From the NCBI GenBank assembly GCA_020632925.1, contig JACKER010000013.1, positions 62,001-126,000 of the forward strand: DNA of 64,000 nt, in the 5' to 3' direction. Positions 1 to 7,704 of this stretch are shown piece after piece. Source of the DNA: Alphaproteobacteria bacterium (GTDB lineage Bacteria; Myxococcota_A; UBA796; GCA-2862545). Under the pieces are notes generated by a model. The model was not told the origin of the DNA. It did no database searches and was given only the letters and a program-made list of their open reading frames with translations. Every line of letters starts with the position of its first letter. Positions within the stretch are counted from its first letter, which is position 1. The position numbers and the translations under genes were made by a program.

Positions 1-1319
1 CGCCGGTCCGCGTTGTCCTCTCGCAGCAGCAGGCGGTGCTCAGCGCGGGACGTGAACATCCGGTACGGCTCGCCGTCGACCCCGCGAGACACCAGGTCGT
101 CCACCAGCACCCCGACGTAGGCGTCGGAGCGTTCCACGTGGAACGTCTCGCCCAGCGCCGCCGAGAACCCCGCCACGAGGCCCTGCGCGGCGGCCTCCTC
201 GTAGCCGGAGGTCCCGTTCACCTGGCCCGCGAGGAACAGTCCGGGCAGCCCTCGCACCCCGAGCCCGTGGTCCAGGGCGGTGGGGTCGATCGCGTCGTAC
301 TCGACCGCGTACCCGTGCTGGAGGATCGTCGCTCGCTCGAGGCCCACGATCCCGCGCACCATCCGCTCCTGGACGGCGGGCGGCAGCGACGTGCTCAGGC
401 CAGCGACGTAGACCCGATCGGTCGACAGGCCCTCGGGCTCGAGGAACAGCAGGTGCCGATCACGGTCCGCGAAGCGGGTCACCTTGTCCTCGATCGACGG
501 GCAATACCGCGGTCCGCGGCCCACGATCGCGCCTGTGAACAACGGAGAGAGGTGCAGCGAAGCACGGATCTCGTCGTGCACGGCCGGGTTCGTCCACGTC
601 GCGTGGCACGTGATCTGGGGCAGTCGCGGACCCGGCGGACCGAACGAGAACCGCCCGTCGGGGACCGTGTCCTCCTGCGCGGGGACGCGCGACCAGTCGA
701 TCGTGCGCCCATCCACTCGCGGCACCGTCCCTGTCTTCAGCCGCATCCGCCGCAGCCCCAGGTCCCTCAGGGCGTCCGACAGCCGGTGCGCGGCGCGGTC
801 CCCGACGCGTCCGCCGTCCTCGCGCTCCTCCCCGCGGTGGAGCACGCCCCCGAGGAACGTACCCGTCGTCAGCACGACCGCCTCGGCCTCCAGCGCGGTC
901 CCGTCGGCCAGGACGACCCCCGACACCCGCCCGGAGCGCGTGCGGATCTCGGTGACCTCGCCCTCGATCAGCGTGAGCCCGGGGAGTGCCTCCAGCGTCG
1001 CGCGCATCCGCTCGGGGTACAGGTCGATGTCCACCTGGGCCCGGCTGGACTGCACCGCGAGCCCCTTGCGCGTGTTCAGCCGGCGGAACTGGATGCAGGT
1101 CGCGTCGGCCACCCGGGCCATCCCGCCGCCCAGCGCGTCGATCTCGCGCACCAGGTGGCCCTTCGCGAGCCCGCCGACCGCCGGGTTGCAGGACAGCCGC
1201 CCGACGTGCTCGCGCCGGAAGGTCACGCACGCGACCCGCCTGCCCAGCCGCGCGGCGATGGCCGCCGCCTCGGCGCCCGCGTGGCCGGCACCGACCACGA
1301 CGACGTCGAAGCGGTCCAC
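1..1319 (-). CDS. mnmG: MnmG/GidA, tRNA uridine-34 5-carboxymethylaminomethyl synthesis enzyme, partial (3' end outside window)
   Basis: FAD-dependent subunit that, with MnmE, installs the cmnm5 group on wobble U34 of tRNA in the cytoplasm. Read on the minus strand from GTG at 1319, the protein begins VDRFDVVVVGAGHAGAEAAA (dinucleotide-binding GxGxxG). It continues with the family blocks SCNPAVGGLAKGHLVREID, TGTFLGGVLHRGE, FLAGQVNGTSGYEEAAAQG and, near the edge, YRMFTSRAEHRLLLREDNAD. About 439 of the usual 620-650 residues are visible; the C-terminus lies left of base 1. The GTG start is 4 nt after the stop of the upstream lipoprotein gene, so the two are probably co-transcribed. In many bacteria mnmG is followed by rsmG, parA and parB near the origin; those genes would lie outside the window. 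A parS-like palindrome lies inside the coding sequence at 131-144. Confidence 0.97.
   Translation of the reverse strand, partial: MDRFDVVVVGAGHAGAEAAAIAARLGRRVACVTFRREHVGRLSCNPAVGGLAKGHLVREIDALGGGMARVADATCIQFRRLNTRKGLAVQSSRAQVDIDLYPERMRATLEALPGLTLIEGEVTEIRTRSGRVSGVVLADGTALEAEAVVLTTGTFLGGVLHRGEEREDGGRVGDRAAHRLSDALRDLGLRRMRLKTGTVPRVDGRTIDWSRVPAQEDTVPDGRFSFGPPGPRLPQITCHATWTNPAVHDEIRASLHLSPLFTGAIVGRGPRYCPSIEDKVTRFADRDRHLLFLEPEGLSTDRVYVAGLSTSLPPAVQERMVRGIVGLERATILQHGYAVEYDAIDPTALDHGLGVRGLPGLFLAGQVNGTSGYEEAAAQGLVAGFSAALGETFHVERSDAYVGVLVDDLVSRGVDGEPYRMFTSRAEHRLLLREDNADR
130..145. other. parS-like palindrome inside mnmG
   Basis: CGTTCCACGTGGAACG is a perfect 16-bp palindrome. Its inner 14 bp (131-144) equals the core of the ParB-binding site parS in the form known from Pseudomonas. 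It is read through in mnmG as T-F-H-V-E-R, in a variable stretch just before the conserved AYxGVLVDDL block, so coding constraint does not obviously explain it. parS sites commonly cluster around the gid-par-origin locus. Chance occurrence cannot be excluded from one site alone, but a second CGTTYCACGTGRAACG site exists at 58488-58503. Confidence 0.65.
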
Positions 1320-1323
1320 GGGG

Positions 1324-1800
1324 CTACTCGACGGTGACGTGGATCGTCGTCGACATCACGTTCCCGTACGAGATGTGCGACGTGTCCGCGAACTGCATGG
1401 TCAGGTCGTACGCGCCGGGCTTCAGCTCGATCGTGGCCTCGGTCTGGCCGCCACCGAAGTGCAGGTGGGTCTCGTCCTTGGGCACCACCTCACCGCCAGG
1501 GACGCCCGACGCGCCGATGATCAGGTGGTGGTGGCCGCTGTTCGCCGTCGGGTCGCCCGCCGGCTTGACCTCCATGCCCTCGATCCCGAACTTCACCGTG
1601 AACGGCGACTTCACGGTCGCTCCGTCCGCGGGCTCGGCGAAGAACACGCGCGCCCCCTCGGCGGCCTTGGGGACGGCAGGAGCGGGTGCCGGCGCGGGCT
1701 CCGCCACGGGGGCGGGCTCCGCCGCAGGCGCGGGCGTCGGGGCCGGGGCCTCGGTGTGCTCGGCGCCTCCGCAGGCCAGCAGGATCGCGGTCCACCACAT
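1324..1800 (-). CDS. DUF4399-domain lipoprotein
   Basis: Secreted lipoprotein of 158 residues. The start is the ATG at 1800, preceded by a strong GGAGG five bases upstream; an in-frame GTG two codons earlier overlaps that ribosome site and is less likely. The N-terminus MWWTAILLACGG is a very short signal peptide with lipobox LLAC. It is followed by a proline/alanine-rich linker (about residues 15-45). The C-terminal part has the DUF4399 pattern (FFAEPADGATVKSPFTVKFG ... SGHHHLIIG ... HLHFGGGQTEATIEL ... YDLTMQFADTSHISYG), a small beta-sandwich of unknown function with clustered histidines that may bind metal. It sits 4 nt upstream of mnmG on the same strand, probably as a chance operon partner. 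Confidence 0.85.
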   Translation of the reverse strand: MWWTAILLACGGAEHTEAPAPTPAPAAEPAPVAEPAPAPAPAVPKAAEGARVFFAEPADGATVKSPFTVKFGIEGMEVKPAGDPTANSGHHHLIIGASGVPGGEVVPKDETHLHFGGGQTEATIELKPGAYDLTMQFADTSHISYGNVMSTTIHVTVE

Positions 1801-1846
1801 GTTCACCTCCGGCCACGTCGTCGCGGCGCGCCGGGTCCATAACCTC

Positions 1847-2623
1847 TCAGTCGGCGCGCCCCACCACCGCGGGCTCCCCCTGCAGCAGCCGTGGGTCCGT
1901 GGCCCACATCAGCGCCACCTCTTCCGCCAGCCCGTGCGCGAGATCCCGGGCGGCCGTGTCGGGCCCGCGCGCCTCGGAGAGCACGGTGTTGAACGTGTCG
2001 CGGTAGCGGACCACCACCTCGCCGTCGTGCGTCACGAGCGCCAGGCCGACCGCTGCGGCTACGAGGTAGGGCTCGTCGCGGTCGTCGACCACCACCGGCC
2101 CCGCCTGCGTCAGCAGCGTGGTCCCCTCGAGGTCCAGCAGCGCCAACGGCAGGACGTCGAGCTCGTCGACCCAGGAGAACAGCACGGCGTCGCCCCCGGT
2201 CGCGTGCGCCGCCTCGGACAGCGTCGCGTCGAGATCGCGGTCGCCACGCAGCGCCGACTCCACCCGCGAACGCCAGCCCGGCGCCAGGCGGTGCGAGCGG
2301 AACTGTCCCGGCCAGGTCTCCCCGAGCTCGGCGTTCACCTCCCCGGGGAGGACGCGCCCCACCTGGTCGGCCAGCCCCGCCAGCTCCCGGGTGCGACGGT
2401 ACCGCAGGTCGTCCGCGCCCGCGGGCAGCGGCGGTCCCAGGTAGGTCGACAGCTCGGGGCTCGGCGCCGCGTACAGCGAGAACACCGGCACCACGCGCAC
2501 CTCGCCGCCCGTCGGTCGGGCCTCGAAGGCGTAGGGGAGGCGGGGCCCCGGGTCCACGTGGTGGGCGCAGGCGGCGAGCAGGACGAGCAGCGGGGCCTCC
2601 GTACGATCATCCTGACACGACAC
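1847..2623 (-). CDS. Hypothetical lipoprotein
   Basis: Not recognised. A hydrophobic LLVLLAACAHH segment near the N-terminus looks like a lipobox (LAAC), so the product is probably an outer-membrane or periplasmic lipoprotein of about 240-258 residues. The N-terminal extension MSCQDDRTEAP before the hydrophobic run is unusual. The true start may be a CTG just after the GGAGG at about 2599-2603, which would place the signal directly at the N-terminus; the GTG at 2623 is kept as the longest supported start. The body is acidic with no repeats, and no family could be named. It precedes the DUF4399 lipoprotein on the same strand with a short gap. Confidence 0.7.
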   Translation of the reverse strand: MSCQDDRTEAPLLVLLAACAHHVDPGPRLPYAFEARPTGGEVRVVPVFSLYAAPSPELSTYLGPPLPAGADDLRYRRTRELAGLADQVGRVLPGEVNAELGETWPGQFRSHRLAPGWRSRVESALRGDRDLDATLSEAAHATGGDAVLFSWVDELDVLPLALLDLEGTTLLTQAGPVVVDDRDEPYLVAAAVGLALVTHDGEVVVRYRDTFNTVLSEARGPDTAARDLAHGLAEEVALMWATDPRLLQGEPAVVGRAD

Positions 2624-2666
2624 GGGCCAGCGTGCGCGAGCTCCGCGCGGGCGGTAGTCCAGTCCG

Positions 2667-3629
2667 GTGGACGCCCTCCCTCCCTACCGAGAAGTGCCCA
2701 TCGGTCCCGGCGTCGACGGCATGCGCCTCGACCGGTGGCTCTCCCTGCGCTTCGCGGACCGCAGCCGCACGTTCTTCGCGCGGGCGCTCCGCGAGGGGAT
2801 GATCCGCGACGGGCGGGACGTTCCGCTGGCGGCGTCGTGGCGGGTGCGCGGCGGGGAGGTCCTGCGGGTCTACGTCCCCGGCATCGCGCCCACCTCGGGT
2901 CCGCCGCCCTTCCCGACGATCCTGTACGAGGACGACCGCGTCGTCGCGATCGACAAGCCGCCGGGCCTGCTCGCGCACCCGTCGGGGACCGCGTTCGCCT
3001 GGGGCGTGATCAGCCTCGCCAAGGCGCGCTGGCCCGACGCCCGCGTGGACCTCGTGCACCGGCTGGACAAGGACACGAGCGGCGTCATGCTGCTCACGCT
3101 GGACCTCGAGGCCAACCGCCACCTCAAGGAGGCCGTCGTCGCGGGGGCCGTCCACAAGGAGTACGAGGCGCTGGTGCGCGGCATGGTCCCGTGGCCGGAG
3201 AGGCGCCTGGAGGGCCCCATCGGCCCCGAGGACGGTGAGATCCGCATCAAGATGGCCGTGCGCCCCGACGGCCTCCCTGCGCGCACGGACGCCACCGTCC
3301 TGGGGCGCCGCGCGACGCTCTCCCACCTCCACCTCGTGCTCCACACGGGCCGTACGCACCAGATCCGCCTGCACCTCGCCGACGCCGGCTTCCCCGTCCT
3401 CGGCGACCGGCTCTACGGCGTGCCGCACGAGGTGTTCCTCGACCTGAGGGAGGGCCGCGCCACCCTGCGCGACACGATCGCGATCGTCGGCGCCCCGCGC
3501 CAGGCGCTTCACTCGCGTCGGGTCACGTTCCCGCACCCGGACGGGCGCACGCTGACCGTGGAGGCGCCCTTCGCCGCGGACCTCGTCCGATGGTGGGAGC
3601 GTCCCGAGGTGCTCCCCTACGACGAGTGA
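2667..3629 (+). CDS. RluA-family 23S rRNA/tRNA pseudouridine synthase
   Basis: Isomerises uridine to pseudouridine in structured RNA. The 320-residue protein has an N-terminal S4-like RNA-binding segment (RLDRWLSLRFADRSRTFFARALREG, about residues 20-60) and the RluA catalytic core. The core includes the entry VVAIDKPPGLLAHPSG, the signature HRLDKDTSGVMLLT (catalytic Asp in RLDKDTSG) and GRTHQIRLHLADAGFPVLGD. Length and order match RluD/RluC-type enzymes, but the exact substrate position cannot be told from sequence. The start is GTG at 2667. The 3' end overlaps the convergent XRE regulator gene by 13 bp. Confidence 0.93.
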   Translation: MDALPPYREVPIGPGVDGMRLDRWLSLRFADRSRTFFARALREGMIRDGRDVPLAASWRVRGGEVLRVYVPGIAPTSGPPPFPTILYEDDRVVAIDKPPGLLAHPSGTAFAWGVISLAKARWPDARVDLVHRLDKDTSGVMLLTLDLEANRHLKEAVVAGAVHKEYEALVRGMVPWPERRLEGPIGPEDGEIRIKMAVRPDGLPARTDATVLGRRATLSHLHLVLHTGRTHQIRLHLADAGFPVLGDRLYGVPHEVFLDLREGRATLRDTIAIVGAPRQALHSRRVTFPHPDGRTLTVEAPFAADLVRWWERPEVLPYDE

Positions 3630-4402
3630 AGGGCCCGCAGGAAGGCCTCGGTGGCGGCGTCGGCGGGGAAGTAGTGCTCGACGCGCAGTTCGGCGGCGGC
3701 CACGTCGGTGGGCGTGCCCAGGGTGGTCAGCGTGGTGAACAGCGACAGCACCTGCCCGCCCAGTGCCACGTCCACCGTCATCGCCACCGGCGGCGTGTGC
3801 GACCACGCGTCCCGTCGCCAGTCGTCGGGCACGCCGTCGATCGCGCACAGCTCCTCGAGCAGCGCGAACAGCTCGGGGTCCGCCGTCGCCACCGCCTCGC
3901 GGTGCAGGCGCAGCAGCAGCCCTCGGATCAGCACCTCGGCGTTGTGCAGCGCGGGACGTAGCCCGTCGGGCCGCAACACCAGCGCGAGCATGTTCTCGCC
4001 CGTCTGGAGGGGACGCCCGAGCAGGGCCTCCGCCATCGTCGCCCAGGGGCGGTTCGCCATCACCAGATCCCAGCGGCGGTCCATCACCAGCGCGCCGTAG
4101 GGCTCGGCGCCGCGCAGCAGATGGTGGATCGCGCCGCGCACCGACGCCATCGCGGGGTCGTCGAGGTCGGTCTGGCGGTACGCGGGGGCGAAGCCGGCGG
4201 CGAGCAGCATCGTGTTCCGCTCGCGCAGCGGCACCTCGAGCGCGCTCGCCAGCACGAGCACCATCTCCCGGCTCGGGCGCGCTCGTCCCGTCTCCAGGCA
4301 GCTCAGGTGACGGGTGCTGATCTGGGCGTCGTCCGCCAACGCCTGCTGCGAGAGCCGACGCGCGCCGCGCCAGTGGCGGATCAGGGTGCCCACGTCCTCC
4401 AC
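3617..4402 (-). CDS. XRE-family regulator with MmyB-like ligand-binding domain
   Basis: A 261-residue transcription factor. Residues about 1-65 form a Cro/CI-type helix-turn-helix (IRHWRGARRLSQQALADDAQISTRHLSCLETGRARPSREMV). The remainder follows the MmyB-like regulatory domain pattern (VMDRRWDLVMANRPWATM ... NMLALVLRPDGLRP ... HYFPADAATEAFLRAL), thought to bind small hydrophobic ligands. The start is GTG at 4402, two bases after GGGAGGAG; a much longer upstream reading frame has no support. It is divergent from the small membrane-protein gene at 4514, with a perfect inverted repeat between them (4446-4466), so it probably controls that gene and itself. Confidence 0.9.
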   Translation of the reverse strand: MEDVGTLIRHWRGARRLSQQALADDAQISTRHLSCLETGRARPSREMVLVLASALEVPLRERNTMLLAAGFAPAYRQTDLDDPAMASVRGAIHHLLRGAEPYGALVMDRRWDLVMANRPWATMAEALLGRPLQTGENMLALVLRPDGLRPALHNAEVLIRGLLLRLHREAVATADPELFALLEELCAIDGVPDDWRRDAWSHTPPVAMTVDVALGGQVLSLFTTLTTLGTPTDVAAAELRVEHYFPADAATEAFLRALHSS

Positions 4403-4445
4403 GGCTCCTCCCTGCACCAGCCTACGTGGGATGGACCGCGCGTGA

Positions 4446-4466
4446 CCATGACCCCGCAGGTCATGG
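4446..4466. promoter_or_regulatory. Inverted repeat, candidate operator of the XRE/MmyB regulator
   Basis: Perfect 8-bp arms CCATGACC / GGTCATGG with a 5-bp spacer, 44 bp from the regulator start and 48 bp from the divergent membrane-protein start. The placement and the dyad suit a dimeric HTH repressor. No clear -35/-10 pair could be assigned. Confidence 0.55.
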
Positions 4467-4513
4467 CGACGGTGACCCCTGGCGGGTGACTCCTGGACAT
4501 CCAAGGAGGCACC

Positions 4514-4834
4514 ATGACCGTCAAGCAGATCCTGATCGCCCTGGTCTACGTCGAGTTCCTCGCGGTGAGCACCTGGGCGATGTGGCAGGTGGGCTACGTC
4601 GGCATCTGGCAGGTCGCCCTGAAGGGGCCCGGCGAGCTGCAGGTGTTCACGGACCTGTTCGTGGCCTGCGCGATCGCCAGCGGCTGGCTCATCGGGGACG
4701 CCCGCAAGCGCGGCACCTCGCCCTGGCCCTGGGTGGCGGCCGTCCTGCCGCTCGGCTCGATCCCCATCCTCACCTACGTGGTCCTGCGCCCCTGGCTCGG
4801 CACCGCTCCGGAACGAATGGGCGAAGCGGCCTGA
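4514..4834 (+). CDS. Small integral membrane protein (DUF2834-like)
   Basis: A 106-residue protein with about three hydrophobic segments (residues 5-25, 45-62, 70-92) and a charged loop GDARKRGTS. The motif DLFVACAIASGWLIGDARKRG resembles DUF2834-type small membrane proteins, whose function is unknown; that link is a tentative recognition. The start ATG at 4514 has an optimal ribosome site, AAGGAGG, five bases upstream. It is transcribed divergently from the XRE/MmyB regulator, the usual arrangement for a target of such regulators. Confidence 0.8.
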   Translation: MTVKQILIALVYVEFLAVSTWAMWQVGYVGIWQVALKGPGELQVFTDLFVACAIASGWLIGDARKRGTSPWPWVAAVLPLGSIPILTYVVLRPWLGTAPERMGEAA

Positions 4835-4876
4835 CACTCGGCCTCTGGTCGTCTAGGGTAGGACCGCGAGGTCGAG

Positions 4877-7579
4877 ATGTGGTTCTTCGCGACGGCGGCG
4901 GCGGTGGTCCCGGACACGGACGGCGACGGGATCCTGGACGACACGGACGTGTGCGTGCTGGTCGCGGACCCCGGGCAGGCGGACACCGACGGGGACGGCA
5001 CCGGCGACGCGTGTGACGCTTGCGTCGGACCGGGCAATGGGCTGGAGCGCTTCGGACCACCGTTGGTGCTCACGAACCGAGCGGTGAGTTCCCTCGATCT
5101 CGGGGACCTGGACGGCGACGGTGACCTCGACCTCGTGGCCTACGACAGCGCCCTCGTGGTCTACCGCAACCTCGGCGGAGGCTCGTTCGGCCCCCGGACG
5201 GTGGTCGACGCGGAGAGCTGTACGCCGAAGACGCTCGACGTGGACGGCGACGGGCTGGACGACCTGCTGTGCGGCGACACCTGGCGCCACAACGACGGTG
5301 TGACCTTCGGACCGAAGGTGACGTACGCGCCGGACGGTGCTGGCTGGATCCAGACGGCCGATGCCGACGGCGACGGCGACCTGGACGTGTTCGTCAACGC
5401 GGGGCGCGTCCGAGCGTTCCAGTGGATCGAGAGCGTGGGCGGGGCGCTCGGCCCGGTCCACACGGTGGCCCCGTACGACAGGCCGCTCACGTTCGTGGCC
5501 GGCGACGCGGACGGCGATGGCGACACCGACGTCGTCTGGTTCGATCAGGACGACGGGATCCACCTCGCGGCGGGGGCGGCAGGTGTCTTCGCCCCCGAGG
5601 TCACCATCGGGTGGCCTTTCCCTGCGGCGGTCGGGCTGGCACTCGGACACATCGACGCCGATGGGCTCCCGGACCTCTTCCTGGGGGGGCTCGGCTGGCG
5701 GGTCGATCGCGGTACCGGGGGCGGTGCGTTCGTACCCGGCGACGCAGGGTCCACGCGGACCGTCGACATCGTGCGAGCGGCGGATCTGGATCTCGACGGC
5801 GACCTCGATCTGTTGCTGATCGACGAGGGCGTGCTCTCCTATCTGGAGACCGTCCACGGTGTACCCACGGAGCGCCGAGTGCTCGCCGACCACGTCGACG
5901 ACGTCGTGGTGGGAGACCTGAACGGTGACGGGTGGCCGGAGATCGTCGCGGAGACCCGGACGAACGTGTCGGTCTGGAGCCCGAGGAGCTGCGCGCTCAC
6001 GGACGACGACGGCGACGGGCTGTCGAACGCGGTCGAGCTTCTGGAGGAGGGCACGCTCACGACCACGGCGGACACCGACGGCGACGGGCTCGACGATCGG
6101 GCGGAGGTCGCCGCCGGCACCGATCCGACCACGTCCGACACCGACGACGACGGGCTCGACGACGCGCTCGACGCCTGCCCGCTGGATCCCGCCAACGACG
6201 TGGACGGCGACGGCTGGTGCGCCGAGGTCGACAACTGCCCGCTGGATGCGTCGGTCTCGCGCGCCGACGCCGATCAGGACGGGTACGGCGACGCCTGCGA
6301 CCTCTGCCTCGGCTGGGACGACAGCGGCGACGTGGACGGCGACGGGCTGTGCGGCGACGTGGACGTCTGCCCCTACCAGGCGAATCCCCTCCAGGCGGAC
6401 GCGGACGGGGACGGCACCGGGAACGCCTGCGACGTGTGCCCTGGGCCAAGTGACGGACTGGTGCCCTTCGGGCTCGGTGGTGGCGTGATCATCGACGACT
6501 GCCTGGGCCTGGGCGACGAGGGCTGCACGTACACCTGGGAGGGACCGGCGCGCGGCTTCGACCCCGACGGGGACGGGGACAGGGACGTCCTCCAGCTCAC
6601 GAACGCCGGGGCCATGTGGTACGAGAACCGCTACCCGGCGGCGTTCCGGCTTCGTCGGGTCGAGAACGCGACCATCGGCTGGCTGCAGTCCGACGTGGGG
6701 GACGTGGACGCCGACGGCGACGAGGACGTGCTGCTCGGGGGCCGGCAGCTCGGGCTGGCGCTCAACGACGGCCGCGGGACGTTCACGACCGTCGTGCTGC
6801 CCGCCCCGGTGGCCACATCGGCGGTGCGCCTCGTGGACGTGGACGGTGACGGCGATCTCGACGCCATCGCGGCGGTCGACGGAGGGCCCGTGCTGTGGGC
6901 GGAGAACACCGGGGCGCTCCAGCCGCCGGCGCTGGTGGCGGCGCTGCGGGACGTGACGGGCATCGAGCCTGCCGACCTGGATGGCGACGGTGACGAGGAC
7001 CTGATCCTGTCGCGCGCAGACGGCGTGTGGTGGGTGGAGGGCGGCGTCGGCGGCTTCGCGGCGCCGATCCAGCTGCTGGCCACGCCCGATGTGGTTTCCG
7101 TCCACACCTGGGACGACGACGGCGATGGCGAGCTCGATCTGCTCGTGGGGAGCGCGGAGGGTCTGCTCCACCTGCGGGGTACGGGTGCCGCGACCTTCGA
7201 CGCTCCCACGCTGCTGCACTCCGATCCGGTCGAGCAGCTCGTCGTGGACGACCTGAACGGCGACGGCGCCCGCGACGTGGTGGTCACCACGCCGGATCCG
7301 GCCCCGTATCGGACCTCCACGAAGTCCGCGTTGCTCGGTCGCGCGGGCGGGTTCACGCTCCCCATCCCGTTCGGCCTGGGCACGGACACCTCGGCGCTCG
7401 TGGACATCGACGGCGACGGGTACCTCGACGATCTGGCCTCCGCCTACGCCTGGCTGGGCTGGAGGCGGGCCGTTGGGAGCTGCGTGTTCGCGGACAGCGA
7501 CGGAGGCGGCTGGCTGGACGGTGAAGAGCTGCTCGTCTGGGGGACCGACCCCCTCGACCCGTCGGACGACGCACCCTGA
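4877..7579 (+). CDS. Secreted FG-GAP/VCBS and thrombospondin type-3 repeat protein
   Basis: A 900-residue exported protein with a short signal-like N-terminus (MWFFATAAAVVP). It then has thrombospondin type-3 Ca-binding repeats (DTDGDGILDDTDVC, ADTDGDGTGDACDAC), followed by FG-GAP/VCBS propeller repeats of the D-x-DGDGDxD type (DLDGDGDLDLVAY, DADGDGDTDVVWF). A second block of TSP3 repeats lies around residues 375-520, a second propeller-like block at about 525-880, and a closing GGGWLDGEELLVWGTDPLDP. The repeated Asp/Gly loops bind calcium; such proteins are typically surface or extracellular and adhesive. No catalytic domain is visible. The strong DGDG bias also produces long open frames on the opposite strand, which are not genes. 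Confidence 0.9.
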   Translation: MWFFATAAAVVPDTDGDGILDDTDVCVLVADPGQADTDGDGTGDACDACVGPGNGLERFGPPLVLTNRAVSSLDLGDLDGDGDLDLVAYDSALVVYRNLGGGSFGPRTVVDAESCTPKTLDVDGDGLDDLLCGDTWRHNDGVTFGPKVTYAPDGAGWIQTADADGDGDLDVFVNAGRVRAFQWIESVGGALGPVHTVAPYDRPLTFVAGDADGDGDTDVVWFDQDDGIHLAAGAAGVFAPEVTIGWPFPAAVGLALGHIDADGLPDLFLGGLGWRVDRGTGGGAFVPGDAGSTRTVDIVRAADLDLDGDLDLLLIDEGVLSYLETVHGVPTERRVLADHVDDVVVGDLNGDGWPEIVAETRTNVSVWSPRSCALTDDDGDGLSNAVELLEEGTLTTTADTDGDGLDDRAEVAAGTDPTTSDTDDDGLDDALDACPLDPANDVDGDGWCAEVDNCPLDASVSRADADQDGYGDACDLCLGWDDSGDVDGDGLCGDVDVCPYQANPLQADADGDGTGNACDVCPGPSDGLVPFGLGGGVIIDDCLGLGDEGCTYTWEGPARGFDPDGDGDRDVLQLTNAGAMWYENRYPAAFRLRRVENATIGWLQSDVGDVDADGDEDVLLGGRQLGLALNDGRGTFTTVVLPAPVATSAVRLVDVDGDGDLDAIAAVDGGPVLWAENTGALQPPALVAALRDVTGIEPADLDGDGDEDLILSRADGVWWVEGGVGGFAAPIQLLATPDVVSVHTWDDDGDGELDLLVGSAEGLLHLRGTGAATFDAPTLLHSDPVEQLVVDDLNGDGARDVVVTTPDPAPYRTSTKSALLGRAGGFTLPIPFGLGTDTSALVDIDGDGYLDDLASAYAWLGWRRAVGSCVFADSDGGGWLDGEELLVWGTDPLDPSDDAP

Positions 7580-7595
7580 TCCGGGGGTGACGGAC

Positions 7596-7635
7596 GTCGA
7601 CGGAGGTCGACCACCGTCGACGGGCGTCGGTCGAC
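7596..7635. repeat. GTCGAC palindromes at 10-bp spacing
   Basis: GTCGAC occurs at 7596, 7606 and 7616, exactly one helical turn apart. GTCGG follows in phase at 7626, and a further GTCGAC lies at 7630-7635. The array lies between the FG-GAP protein stop and the BNR lipoprotein start. It could be a cooperative protein-binding array upstream of the lipoprotein gene or a minor tandem repeat. Confidence 0.6.
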
Positions 7636-7704
7636 GGGCGAACGCCAGGTAATCGTTGGCCTGCGGGGTGCACCAGGGGAGGCCGTCCAACCCTGGAGGT
7701 TCCC

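Noticed and set aside
4853..7690. A 945-codon minus-strand open frame opposite the FG-GAP/TSP3 protein
   Set aside because: It mirrors the GAC-GGC-GAC repeats of the real gene and yields Val/Arg/His-rich sequence without domains.
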